Positions 22,186 through 32,984 of a DNA stretch of 64,000 nt are shown in pieces. Below the pieces are notes generated by a model. It was given only the letters and a program-made list of their open reading frames with translations, was not told the DNA's origin and made no database searches. Numbering within the stretch: position 1 is the stretch's first letter; every line of letters starts with the position of its first letter. A program made the position numbers and the translations under genes. This stretch comes from Ascarosepion bandense (lineage: Eukaryota > Mollusca > Cephalopoda > Sepiida > Sepiidae), in NCBI GenBank assembly GCA_037127315.1, contig JBBBDQ010000421.1, positions 620,001 through 684,000 of the forward strand, given 5' to 3'.

Positions 22186-22500
22186 CGGATGACTATTTAC
22201 GCTCTCATACCCTGATTGAGCACTCTGGAAGAATGGTAGACTTTGAAAAACAGTAGCTACTCTGGCATGTATGCATCGCTCATTCAGTAATAAATTAGAG
22301 CACTCTCAGCTATTGGGCGTGTATAATGATAATATACACGCTAAAAAGTCTGCCTTCTTCTACCGAGCGCCTATAGCCCAGAGGTAGAATCGCCGGCTGA
22401 CGCCAATTCGGTCGGGTCTCAATCCTGGCTTAAAAAGCAGTCGGAGTCTAACTGTACTAATGTGCTGTGATACAGCGAAACAGATCTGTCTGTGGATGAC
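22186..22500 (+). mobile_element. SINE family 2, full copy
   Basis: Best copy of the family. It has the 5' part TGGTAGACTTTGAAAAACAG, the tRNA-like core TATAGCCCAGAGGTAGAATC with GGTCTCAATCCTGG, and the tail CTGTGATACAGCGAAACAGA and GTGGATGACTATA. It begins right after the Tc1 right end and starts with its own tail-like word GGATGACTATT, suggesting a former tandem unit or insertion at an older tail. Confidence 0.75.
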
Positions 22501-22525
22501 TATATATATATATATATATATATAT

Positions 22526-22573
<48 letters not shown>

Positions 22574-22575
22574 AT

Positions 22576-22611
<36 letters not shown>
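22501..22611. repeat. (TA)n tract with internal GACTA interruptions
   Basis: TA runs interrupted by ATGACTA and GTCATCCAT, i.e. remnants of the SINE family 2 end in both orientations. Confidence 0.9.
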
Positions 22612-22614
<3 letters not shown>

Positions 22615-22689
22615 ACACGTGATGAGTGGCCAGAATTATTGCTGAAGGATCCGTCTACAAAAATCTGGAGTCATCAATCAACAAAGAGA

Positions 22690-22952
22690 TACATGCTTAG
22701 GCGATCATGTCTCGAATTAAGATTTTCCCGCAGTGCGTTGCCATTACCTTATGAGGTAGACTGGTTGTTAACAAAGGCTATAGAACTAAATATCTTCTGC
22801 TAATTAAGCCATAACTAAAAAAAGAAGCCGTTGATTAATACCTTACCAAAGGGTATTTGCGCGTAAGTGAATGTAATGAATTCAACTGGTATTTGAATTC
22901 GGTTCTTCATTTTCTCGTTCCGGGTCGATACCCATTGCACCACATAAATTAT
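22690..22952 (-). mobile_element. tRNA-derived SINE, family 1
   Basis: Minus-strand copy with the head at 22,952-22,880 (TGGTGCAATGGGTATCGACC) and a degraded B box. The body is present down to the GATCGCCTAAGC block. The ACTG tail is missing. Confidence 0.8.
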
Positions 22953-23119
22953 ATATTAATAAATATACATTTTTTTCGCCGGTGAACAATGTGGATGACT
23001 AATAAATTATGCTTTTATTACGACTGAGCTCTCTAGAGAACAAAATTTTAAAAATAGTTACCACTTCTGCGATTTACGCGTTACTCTATAGTAATGAATT
23101 GATTTCTCTCGTTGACTGG

Positions 23120-23292
23120 CGTGTGTATACACCGCATATATATAACACGCTAAAATTTCCCCTCTCTCATTCCATGGCTTAGGGGGTTAGGACTCTGATT
23201 GACACCAAATCCCGACTGGAAACAAGTGAATGTCTATCCACACTGATGAGCTGTGATACAGCGAAACAGGCTTGTATGTGGATGACTATACA
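23120..23292 (+). mobile_element. SINE family 2-related fragment
   Basis: ATGGCTTAGGGGGTTAGGACTC resembles a tRNA A-box region, then GACACCAAATCCCGACTGGA and the conserved tail GAGCTGTGATACAGCGAAAC ending GTGGATGACTATA. Same subtype as 20,965. Confidence 0.6.
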
Positions 23293-23319
23293 TATATATT
23301 CATGCCGTGCACCAATTCT

Positions 23320-23342
23320 CAGGTGGTTCAGCGAACCACCTG
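23320..23342. repeat. Perfect 10-bp hairpin
   Basis: CAGGTGGTTC at 23,320-23,329 and GAACCACCTG at 23,333-23,342, with a 3-nt AGC loop, immediately after the SINE. No U-run or gene context that would make it a terminator. Confidence 0.8.
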
Positions 23343-24334
23343 AAGAAAACAACTTTCACTCACAAACCAAACCTAATTCTACTGTTGAGACATGTTCTGA
23401 TATCAATGATTAAGGTATAATTATCAAAGTATGAGATTTGTTGTCGCTGAAAAGACAAAGACATTTTTGTTTTATATTTTGTTCCGTCTTTGTTGAAAAT
23501 AAGTTAAAGTAAGCGTAAATTTGAGATTGTCTTAGATGTCTCTTATTTCAATGTATGTGAAAAGTACAATCACAACTTTAAATACGTTAACAATTTTCTA
23601 CATGTGAAAGAAAATACGACTTCGCAAGGATTAGCATTTAGTATTTACAGTGAAAACAAGCGAGCATAAATGAACATTTTAGATGTTTTTATGAGCTCTT
23701 TAATATGTCAAAAACATCCCGAAACAAGTGCTGAGATATTAAATGCAAAAAGAAGCCGATCTAAAACTGTTGCCTGAAAACCTTTGGAAAAAACTTTAAA
23801 ACATTTAATGGTTTGGAAATTTAGAATACCGATAATGTAACGCAGTAAGCATGTAAATTACTGATACTCAATCCTTATGTGAATAATGTAAGAGTTTTAT
23901 GTAAGAGTAAATGAAATATAAGAGTAAGTGAAATGCTTCTATCTTTAAAGAACTATGTGATGACAAAATGAAATGAAAAATAGTGTTTTTACACTTTTAT
24001 CTTGAACTGTTAACGAGAGAAACACAATTTTGAATTATAAATGTGTTCTGTTCAATACCGGAAGACAGTTTACTTCATTCAAAAGGTGAATACTTTAGTT
24101 ATTTTTTCTGTTCTTTTAATAGGTTTTAACCCATGCAAGGCAATAAAGTCAATAAGAGGTTACAGGAGGTGGATTTGTTTGTTTGTTTTTGAGGTTTAAC
24201 GACCTATCAATCCTTATGGGAGCATTTTAAGATCCTAACCAGTGATTTTTGGTAAGGTTATTTTATTTTTACAACGTTTTTCTTTTCACGATTCATTAGG
24301 ATTTCTTTTTAAGAGTAGGGTCCCCAAGTCCAAC
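23343..24334. other. No recognisable feature
   Basis: AT-rich spacer; no gene or repeat I can name. Confidence 0.5.
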
Positions 24335-24620
24335 CCTTGTTATTTAACCCATAACTGGAGGGAATGGACGGATTAATACCTTTCCCAAGGGTACCAGTGC
24401 TTAAGTGAATGCAGGGTATTCAACTGGATTTCGAACTCGGCTCACCGATTTCTCTTTCCGAGCCGATATCCACTGCACCACAAGGCACATCCGTCACTAT
24501 ACGCTTACAGCACCTGATATTCCCAAGCGGTCACCCATCTAAGTACTGACCAGGCTCAACGTTGCTTAACTTCGGTAAATCGAGCGAGAACCGGTGTATT
24601 CGACGTGATATGCCGTAAGC
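24335..24620 (-). mobile_element. Chimeric 5S rRNA/tRNA-derived SINE
   Basis: Minus strand, in order: 5S-like head (24,620-24,503), a short GTGACGGATG linker, a tRNA-like segment with TGGTGCAGTGGATATCGGCT and a GTTCGAAATCC-like B box (24,482-24,405), then the family 1 body (GGTATTAATCC, TGGGTTAAATAA) to about 24,340. The 3' half of the body is absent. Because body and tRNA part match the simple SINEs, the 5S head is an added module. Confidence 0.85.
24503..24620 (-). rRNA. 5S rRNA-derived segment (SINE head)
   Basis: 118 nt in 5S layout: GAAGTTAAGCAACGTTGAGC, CTGGTCAGTACTTAGATGGG and GTGACCGCTTGGGAATAT are the internal control-region equivalents, with the GCTTAC/GTAAGC ends able to pair. The fusion with a tRNA-like body argues against a functional 5S gene. 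Confidence 0.8.
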
Positions 24621-24654
24621 CTACAGGGAGGTGGAAAAATTAGGAACAGAAACA

Positions 24655-25335
24655 TTAATAATGAGCAGAAAGAGAAAAGAGTAATCAGAAGAAAAGTAGA
24701 TAGGGATGGAAACTACATTTCAATTTTTGCAGATAAAAGTTGGCTGAAAGCATAGAACTGGAAGGGAGTTCCACAAGCGAGAAGTACAAGCGAAAAAAGA
24801 AACTGTTAGCATAGAATTCAGGGTTACATCTAGTCAGATCCTTTCTTCAACACCTCCTGTACCGTAATTTTTTTTGTTCTCTCTATTTAACCCCCTGCGC
24901 ACCAGTGGCATTGCTTGGGGTGAAATGATTAAATGAAAATAAAAAGAAGAAAAAACCTCATCTGTAAATTGATGAGATCTCGACGCCAGTCTAATACATC
25001 GCTTAAATTCATAAAATGTAGATACAAAAGCTAAGAGAACCTTCGAACACCTACCATGAAAATATCTATGAAAGAATGCGTAGAGAGGCAATCTTACGGT
25101 TGTGGTAAGTGACTGAAGCGGAGATGCCATATCAGGACAAATAATATTGCTGATTCTTTTTTGGATCTTATCAAGGAGCTCAAGGTAAATAGCAGTAATA
25201 TTCAAAACATCGACAAATCGTAAAATTATAGATATAGAGTCCGGAGAGAAAAAGTGTCTCTCACGACACAGAGAACTGACATTCTTAGCAGCCGACCTAG
25301 CAGTGGATTCAATATAGTTTTCCCATCATGTCAGC
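24655..25335 (-). pseudogene. LINE family A 3' fragment with inverted tail segment
   Basis: Minus-strand 25,205-24,955 encodes LLDKIQKRISNIICPDMASP and YFHGRCSKVLLAFVSTFYEF, the C-terminal part of LINE family A. 24,835-24,660 continues with a SRLWNSLPV-like segment. Between them, 24,836-24,955 holds the family's 3' tail (CCCCCTGCGCACCAGTGGCA) in the opposite, plus orientation. So a central piece is inverted, as after twin-primed insertion or a later rearrangement. Confidence 0.7.
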
Positions 25336-25532
25336 CGAGAACCTTAGCCCAAGAAGGCGCAAAAAGTCACTTTCCTGAAGCTTATATCCATCTCTATCAG
25401 CCACGTTCATGGCAGATAGAGATGAGATTCTCAGAAATTAATGGGATGAAGTGTAATTTTGGAGGCGTTAAAAATGACAAGCCATCTTTTGTCCCAATTA
25501 ACAACGGTCTTGAGATAGTTTTGGGAGGCGAG

Positions 25533-25874
25533 TGTAGTAAGCCGCTTGACTTGGGTCAAGAGAGATACTAATTACTCTCTTCGCCTCGAGTCGCTCTGCC
25601 TCTCGATGCTTTCTGTATCCCCTTTTTATATCTTCTTTTTGGATCACAGCAGCTCATTTGGGATTTCACACTTGTATTTGGTTCTCGGCTTCCCATTTTG
25701 TTAAATAAAATTCGCGTAGGCTCGCGAACTGGAAATTTAATATTTAATTAATTTTTAGTTTTCAACTGGAACATCTGCACGGAGCCGACGGCGCAACGAC
25801 GGCTTTTGGTCATTTGCTTTTTGGTCGTGAAAGCGCAAACATCCGGTCCATCGCTTTTGCTCGGTATCACTACA
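25533..25874. repeat. LTR-like interspersed repeat, copy 2
   Basis: 342 bp with TGTAGT..ACTACA inverted ends, closely similar to 12,296-12,646. A TATA-like TTTTTATATC and a TAAATAAAA polyA-like word are present on the plus strand. No flanking direct repeat was found (GCGAG versus AGAAC), so LTR status is provisional. Confidence 0.5.
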
Positions 25875-26124
25875 AGAACTCACTGGTTACTACTAATCAC
25901 CTGCTTGATTTGCCACTACAAGGCACCAGTAAATAACCTTTGATAAGCTGTTACCGTCTGTTAAAATTTGAGTAAGGAAGATACGTTTAGAACATTTTAT
26001 CTTTGTTGTTTATTATTGTTGCCTTATTTCTTATTATTGAGCATTTTACTTAGAAAGATAGCTTGTCTTAAAAGCATTGTACATCAGACGGAAACATACT
26101 GGTCCAACATTTTTAATTACAAAT

Positions 26125-26168
<44 letters not shown>

Positions 26169-26522
26169 TTAAACATGCATGAACGCTCACTGTTATAATT
26201 AATTTTAAAAATCAACTCTGAAAGCTATGGTCTTGTTCTTATCTAAGCGATGTAACCTTAATTTATATAAGTATAATTTTACATATAATTTTAAGTTATT
26301 ATCATTAAGTTTTTTATACAATTTTTCATGTGTCCGTATAATCTTTTTCTTTTCAGAACTGAAATTATATCAGAATTTTCCGAAAGCTTTTGTACTTATA
26401 AAGCCGAAAGAGCTAAAAATTAAAAAAGCATTGTCATATAATTTGATTCCCGCAAAAAAAATTATACGAACACATGAAAAATTGTATAAAAATGTTAATT
26501 GCCTGTAATTTGCAATGAAACC

Positions 26523-26582
<60 letters not shown>

Positions 26583-26814
26583 CATGTGTGTGACATACAA
26601 CTTTCAAACTATTGAAACATTCATTTTCGAAAATTTTGAAAATTATAAATGTTTATATTTTCCGATAGTAAGATATCTTCTCGGTCTATAAAAGCTTAAA
26701 ACAGCTTAGAAAGACATACTACTTGAATAATGTACAATTTTTAAAAAAATAATTATCTTTAAAGATTTGTGCAAAAATACATTTATTATATCATCACTTA
26801 GTTATTCGAAAGTC
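25875..26814. other. No gene; spacer with two (TA)n tracts
   Basis: TA runs at 26,126-26,166 and 26,525-26,578. Between them are 93- and 76-codon AT-rich ORFs without recognisable motifs, which I treat as chance. Confidence 0.5.
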
Positions 26815-26975
26815 TTGGCGCCATATCGCGCATGGACGGGCGTCCCGTCATGAACCTCCGGTGGGCAACCCCGAGGCCACATTATGTTGCAAGCTGCGCC
26901 AGTCTCCATTCCTCACATGCTGCAAATAGTAACCAACTGATTCTACCCTAGTCCTCTCTCCTCAACCAAAACACC

Positions 26976-27943
26976 ATGAAAAAAAGCAAACAAAATAACA
27001 AAATCAAACCAGCTACTCGGAAAAGGCCCAAACCTGTCTGTGTCTCTTTCACTAACATACGCGGTATCCGCACTAACTTTTATAGCGTAGAATCATTCCG
27101 CCAAACTAACTCACCTGATATCTTAGCCCTATGTGGAACTAATCTTGACCCGTCTAACCCCTCCTTTGAGTTCTATGTTCCTGGCTACCTTCCCCTCTTC
27201 AGGAAAGACTCCAACGTCCATATGCATGGGCTTGGTGTATATGTTAGTGAACACCTCCCCCCCCCCCTAGCTAGAGTATCATCTCTCGAATCCCTGGACC
27301 AGTCTTTCATGTGCTTCCGTCTCTCACTTCTAAGCTCTGTTAGCTATCTCTTCTTCCTCTACCGCTCCTCTCCTCCTCTGACTGTTCGGTACTTGACAGC
27401 ATCTCTGACAATATCGACAAGGCCATTTCTTCTCACCCATTTGCCCATATTTTCGTGTTTGGCGACTTTAACGCCCACTACACTAAGTGGCTGGAAAACT
27501 CTGTAACCGACCCTGCTGGTGTCCACAACTTTAATTTTTCAATCTCCCAATCCCTTACGCAAGTGGTGGACTTCCCCACACGTTTCTTCAATAGCACTAA
27601 TGGAAGGGACTCGCTACTAGACCTCTGCTTCACTTCCACCCCAAATTCTTGCTCCACCAGACAGCTCTGCCATCCCGGATATTCTGACCACGCCGTAGTT
27701 TCTGTCAACATCTCGTTCCACTCCACCCCTACCCAAGAAACCAAGACAAACAGAATATCCTACTGCTATCAAAGAGTAGACTGGGATTCGTTCCGTGACT
27801 TCCTCTGCGACGTCCCTTGGAACAATGTTTTTAGTCTTCTCATCGAAGACTGTGTATCAGAGGTCTGCTCCTGGGTTAAGGCTGGCATCGATGCATTTAT
27901 CCCTGCCAGAAAACTTCAGCTTAAATCCCATTCGTCTCCCTAG
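26976..27943 (+). pseudogene. LINE family A endonuclease domain
   Basis: N-part 26,976-27,506: FTNIRGIRTNFYSVESFRQT and ILALCGTNLD, where the catalytic Glu of the usual LCETNL motif is Gly (GGA at 27,135-27,137). After a frame change near 27,400-27,455 the C-part (27,455-27,943) has VFGDFNAHYTKW and GYSDHAVVSVNI, the GDFNAH and SDH active-site motifs. A TAG at about 27,942 follows a KSHSSP segment where related elements usually have Trp. The loss of Glu plus the frameshift predict no nicking activity. Confidence 0.8.
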
Positions 27944-29869
27944 TTCTCGCCCGCTTGCTCGGCCGCCATTGCCCACCGGAATCACTTCTTCCGGCTTTAT
28001 CGTAGTCACGCGTCGGACCAAAACAGGCGTCTTTTCGCCTCAGCTCGTAATAAGTGTAAAAAGATACTTAACGAAGCCAAGATGCTGTTTGCTGCCAGAA
28101 TGAAGCAGCGCATAGCATCCTCTAAGTTCGGTACCAAAGACTATTGGCGCCTCTGTAAACGCATGCTTAACAAGAGTAAGTCCTCAATACCCACACTAAT
28201 AAATGAGTTTGAGGTCCTTACTTCCTCAGCGGACAAGGCTGAATGCTTTGCCCGTAGATTCTCGACCAATTCGAGTCTGGATTCGTCTGGAATCCATACA
28301 CCCGATTTTCCATCTAGAACTGAGGCCCAATTGAATGACGTCCACATCACGCCCTCGCTGATTTCTAGCATAATCTCAAAACTGGACCCTCACAAAGCGA
28401 GTGGTGGGGATGGAATCTCAATCATAGTTTAGAAGAATTGTGCCCCTGAACTCTCCTCTATCCTTTCTAAGCTCTACAACCTCTGCCTATCTTCCTCCTG
28501 CTTTCCTGCCTGTTGGAAGTCTTCTTCTGTGGTTCCAATATTCAAGAACACTGGTGAACCATCGGACCCCGCAAATTACCGCCCCATCAGCCTTCTTCCG
28601 ATCTTCGGCAAAGTTTTCGAAGCCATTATCAATGCCAAGGTCGTTCAGCATCTCACAGCCCACGGGCTCCTGTCGGACAAACAGTATGGCTTTCGCTTCA
28701 CCAGGTCTACAGCTGATATGCTAACGACCATCACTGAGTAAATATACCAGGCTCTCGACATGGATGGTGAAGCTCGAACCGTCGTCATGGATATCTCTAA
28801 AGCATTCGACAGAGTATGGCATGCCGGCCTTCTACGGAAACTGCGAAGCTATGGCATAACTGGACTTTTGTTGGACTTAATCCGGTCATACCTCTTTAAC
28901 CGCACACTGAAGGTGGTATTAAATGGACATGCCTCCCAGAACTACCCTACAAACGCGGGTGTTCCCCAAGGCTCTATCCTAGGTCCTACGCTCTTTCTAA
29001 TCTATATCAATGATCTCCCTGATGCCATAAGATCACAAGTACGCATGTACACCGATGATACCACAGTTTACTCTCGCCTCGATCAACAATCTGGTGTTGG
29101 TGACAAGGCGAACCTCGCTGCTGAGCTTGAGAAGGACCTCCAATCCGTGGTGGATTGGGGTAAGAAATGGCTCATAAAATTCAATTCTTTCAAAACGAAG
29201 CTGCTGTCAATTAACCACCACAGACAACCGCACCTCCCTACCATTAGCATGGAACAGTCTTGCCTCCCAGAGAGTAAAACACTACGCCTGCTTGGCCTGA
29301 CACTCTCAGCGGACCTCAAGTGGAATGACTACGTCGAATCCATTGCTAAAACCGCAGCTATGAACGTCGGCTCTCTGTGCAGGGCCCGCAAATTCTTTCC
29401 GCCTGAATTTATCCTGCAATTATATAAATCCACCATCCGCCCGTGTATTGAGTACTGCTGCCACATCTGATCGAGTGCCCCTTCTATTCTCCTCGGGGTT
29501 CTTGACAAAATACAGCGAAGAATCTGTAATGTGATTGATACCGACTTGGCTGACCGCCTGCAGTATCTCTCTCACCGGCGTGACGTGGCTTCCCTGTGCC
29601 TCTTCTGTAAATATTTTCATGGCTTCTGCTCTGGCGAACTTAAATCACTGGTGCACCCTAGATGTGAATTTGCACGAGATACTAGATTGGCAACTAGGTC
29701 CCACCCTTATACAGTGAAACCGATAAAATGTAACCGCAATTTCTATTCCAACAGCTTCTTTCCTCTCACTTCCCACCTGTGGAATTCCCTACCGCATGCT
29801 TGCTTCCTCGACGGCTACAACCTCCAGGAGTTTAAATGTAAGGTCTATAGACACTTCCTAACACACTAA
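27944..29869 (+). pseudogene. LINE family A reverse transcriptase and C-terminus
   Basis: Reading through four isolated stops (about 27,942, 28,430, 28,739 and 29,468) gives YWRLCKRMLNKSKSSIPTL, NYRPISLLPIFGKVFEAIIN, VVMDISKAFDRVWHAGLL, NAGVPQGSILGPTLFLIYIN and MYTDDTTVYS, i.e. RT motifs 1-5. The catalytic box is YTDD rather than YADD (29,048-29,059). The C-terminal part (29,531-29,869) has YFHGFCSGELKSLVHPRC and LTSHLWNSLPHACFLDGYN. Most damage is single stops, so the copy is fairly recent. Confidence 0.85.
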
Positions 29870-30027
29870 CTCACACCCACTCTCTCTAACTCTCTCTCTA
29901 TGTGCATCCTAAGACGTCTACCACTCTCCTTCTGACATTTCCCATACCCAATCGCTCTATGTAACCCCCTGCGCTATAGTGGCAATGGAATGCCTTGCTT
30001 GGGGTGACACGACTAAAAAAATATTTT

Positions 30028-30890
30028 GAATATGTTTTAAGAATATTATTTTAGTAGATTGAAGTTCGAATTTCAAGCCAATTTTGATACATTTCATATA
30101 CACAGGCTTAACCAAAAATTTACATTAGCACAAAAATTAAAGGATTGTACTTTTATATAAACGAAGCGTTTTTCATTTTTGTGACGATGACTGCAGACAG
30201 TAACAAAAGAATATTCATCACTTAAAGTGACAAAATAATCTACTTACAGAAAACGATATTCAACTAATCAAGAACAATAACTGCTTTTTTACCTTCTTCT
30301 CTTCTTTGTCTCGTTAAGCTCCAGTCTTAACGAATGAGTATCACTGTATTAGAGGCTACGGATAGAACCTTAATAGCAGCATCAGGTCTTTATCTTTGAA
30401 ATAATTTCAATAATGTTATATAAAATTATTAGTATTGTCTACCAGAAAAGACATTCATATAGCTTATTTCCAAACAAACATTTGTCTCTGTGAATATATT
30501 AATCCATACAGAATTTGTTTTTTCAATAGTTATTTACATAATGAATATTTAATCGTGAACAAATGGATACAAACTTTTAGGCATCACGGATATCTTGAGT
30601 CTCGAAGAATTTTCTCATTTTGGTTTGTTTTTGTTTTTTTGTTTTTTTGTTTTGTATTTTGCAATCAAGACTAAATTAATATACCTCAATATGCTTAAAG
30701 TGATTTCCCATTAAATAATTTCATAAAATTCAACTTTTCTATTTAAAGCTAAGGTCCTATCCTAACAATTTTTCCTTCAATGTTTAATACTTTCCACAGG
30801 AATTGCTCTACCATCTCGGAGATTCTTTTTCCAGTGAATCCCGGAGCCTTACCTGCCAATTTACCTCATGAGCATTTTATCAGAGGGCGA
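30028..30890. other. No recognisable feature
   Basis: AT-rich, with a GTTTTTTT-rich patch at 30,620-30,660. Nothing assignable. Confidence 0.5.
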
Positions 30891-31450
30891 AAAATGCGAC
30901 ACTGAGATCTGAAGACGTACTGGCATGATCAAGGATGTATTCCAGAAGCTAAGTAAAGTACTGAAATACAGGAAAATATCGTTGGAAAAAAAGAAGAGAA
31001 TATTGGATTGTTATTTGATGCCTGCCTTTCAATATGGCAGTGAATGCTGGACAAAGTCATCCAAGATAAAGGAAAGACTTGAAGCGACCGAAATGTGGTT
31101 CTACAGAAGAAATCTAATGATAACGTAGACCAAACATGTAAGCAACGACAAGGGTTTTGGAGAGGATAGAAACAAAAAGGAAACTGATAATTAACATCAG
31201 GAAAAGGCAGCTGAAGTTTCTGAGACATATAATGAGGAAGGGAGGCTTAGAGAATCAGATACTCACACGATAGATAAAGAGGAAAAGAAACTGGGGAAAG
31301 CTAAGCATGACATATTTGATGGGCTTGAGCAAATGAATGGCAGTGCAGGGATTGAGAGGGGCAACAATTGGAAGGGTGCTTAGAGCTACAACGAATAAAG
31401 AGATGTGGAGGGATATGATCGCTGCATCCTGAAGGAACACGGTACAAAGA
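30891..31450 (+). pseudogene. LINE family B: RT C-terminal fragment
   Basis: Encodes VFQKLSKVLKYRKISLEKKK, RILDCYLMPAFQYGSECW and TKSSKIKERLEATEMWFYRR, then, across frame changes, RKRQLKFLRHIMRKGGLENQ and related segments to the CILKEHGT end at about 31,445. It lacks the RT core; its 5' truncation is close to the point where other copies start. Confidence 0.75.
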
Positions 31451-31689
31451 AGAAGAACAATCCATTTGGTTGTTATCTTATTTTTGAGGTTCACGCTACA
31501 AGCTTCTGCTCTCTCAGAAAGCAAAACATCTGTAACCAACCTGTTTGCCTGTCTAGACATGGCACATGTGACCCGGTTCTTCACCAATGAATCAGCCAGC
31601 ATGACACAAAACAGAAACATATTTGTTTCTGCTCAGCCCGCGTCGAAAATGCCAGGAGACCTGAGAAGAATCGAATGCAGAGTAAAAAA

Positions 31690-31715
31690 TCTAAACTTAT
31701 TTATAAATGGAACTT

Positions 31716-31774
<59 letters not shown>

Positions 31775-32230
31775 CCGTTACCTATAGACTCCGAAACGGC
31801 TGAACCAATTTTCTTGAAAATGTACACAGTTGTACTATAAGCGTCTGTGAGTGTTCTTAGCTAGGTTTTGTGTCGAGGTACCCCCCGATAAATATCAAAA
31901 ATCGATAATCGAAAAAATTGGGTTATAGAAGGAGTGGTCCAATTTTAATCAAATTTGATACACTCATAGACAAAGACATAAGAAACGATATTCAGAACTT
32001 TCAAGGTTGCAGTTCTTATAATAGTGCAGAAAATTTGATATCGATACCAGGAAATCAAAATTTAACTTACATTTCATTGATTTTTCTTTCATTCTACGGT
32101 CTCGCTTTAACTGGAAAGAACTATTGCTTTTTAGTCTTTCGTGCCAACGTCTAAAGAGTCTGAGCTCCAGGACCATTGATTAGTTTTAAAGCTTCCATTA
32201 CACCCGAGCAACGCCGGGCTATCCTGCTAG
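31690..32230 (+). mobile_element. Helitron-like non-autonomous element, copy 3
   Basis: Plus orientation with both ends intact. A|TCTAAACTTATTTATAAAT opens it, and the hairpin CCCGAGCAACGCCGGG followed by CTATCCTGCTAG|T closes it. A (GT)n tract at 31,717-31,772 expands its 5' part. A conserved inner block (CTATAGACTCCGAAACGGCT) is shared with all copies. No Rep/helicase coding sequence. Confidence 0.8.
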
Positions 32231-32274
32231 TAAAGTATATGTCAGTTTGGGAAACTCACGGGCACGAAGCGCAA

Positions 32275-32660
32275 AACTCAATTCTCCTACATTTTCTACT
32301 TACATGAAACTGAGCGATTACATTGAATCAATTGCTTGACCCACAACTAAGAAAGTCGAATCCCGCTAGATAGTTTTTCTTATCAGAATCTATCTTGAAC
32401 ATTTATATGTTGATCATTCGTCCATGCATCAAATATTACTACCACGTTTGCTTTGGTGTTTCTGTTTTATATTTAAAGATTCTTGACAAAACCCAAAGAA
32501 GAATCTACAATATTGTCGTTCCTGACCTGGCACCTTAGCTTCAGTCATTTTCCCACCATCATAACGTAGCTTCTCTTTGCCTTGTTCTATAAATATTTTC
32601 GCAAGAATTTTTCTTTCCTCGTTCGTACTTTGCGTTCACGAATTTAAGCAAAGTAGTAGA
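32275..32660 (+). pseudogene. LINE family A fragment, interrupted by SINE
   Basis: Decayed segment encoding DYIESIA-like and ILDKTQRRIYNIVVPDLAP, matching the RT C-terminal region of the 26.8-30 kb element. The SINE at 32,666 is inserted downstream. Confidence 0.6.
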
Positions 32661-32665
32661 GTTGA

Positions 32666-32973
32666 AGAATGTGCTTTGTGGAGCATTGGATATCGGCTCG
32701 GAACGAGAAATCGGGGAGCCGAGTTCGAATTTCAGCTGAATTCATTGCATTCACTTACGCGCAAATACCCTTGGGAAAGGTATTAATCCGTCTATTCCTT
32801 CCAGTTATGGGTTAAATAACAGGACAGATTGAGTTCTATAGCCTTGGTCGGCAACCAGTCTACCGCAGAAAGCAATGGCAACCTACTGCGGGATAATCTT
32901 CTGCCCAGTCAGTCATGTCTCTTTCGAGGCATGATCGCCCAAGCGTGTATCACGTATGGCACTTAACTGACTG
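32666..32973 (+). mobile_element. tRNA-derived SINE, family 1, with target duplication
   Basis: Best complete simple copy: A-box region GTGGAGCATTGGATATCGGC, B box GAGTTCGAATTTC, full body, the TCATGTCTCTTTCGAGGCAT hairpin block and ACTGACTG end. AGTAGAGTTGA at 32,655-32,665 recurs at 32,974-32,984, an 11-bp target-site duplication that shows LINE-type integration into an older LINE fragment. Confidence 0.9.
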
Positions 32974-32984
32974 AGTAGAGTTGA

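Larger units (their letters stand above)
26815..30027 (+). mobile_element. LINE family A, nearly full-length non-LTR retrotransposon
   Basis: The region is GC-richer than its surroundings and carries, in order, an apurinic-type endonuclease, a linker, the RT and a C-terminal domain. It ends in a 3' tail CCCCCTGCGCTATAGTGGCA and ..GACTAAAAAAAT. ORF1 is not recognisable and the 5' end near 26,815 is a guess. Other copies in the window share its C-terminus and tail. The RT type resembles Jockey/CR1-like elements; exact clade not determined. Confidence 0.85.

Noticed and set aside
22460..22645. ORFs rich in Ile-Tyr repeats
   Set aside because: They translate (TA)n microsatellites, as do those at 7,136-7,513, 8,377-8,598 and 10,888-11,136.
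23320..23342. Rho-independent terminator
   Set aside because: A stable hairpin but without a U-tract or bacterial gene context.
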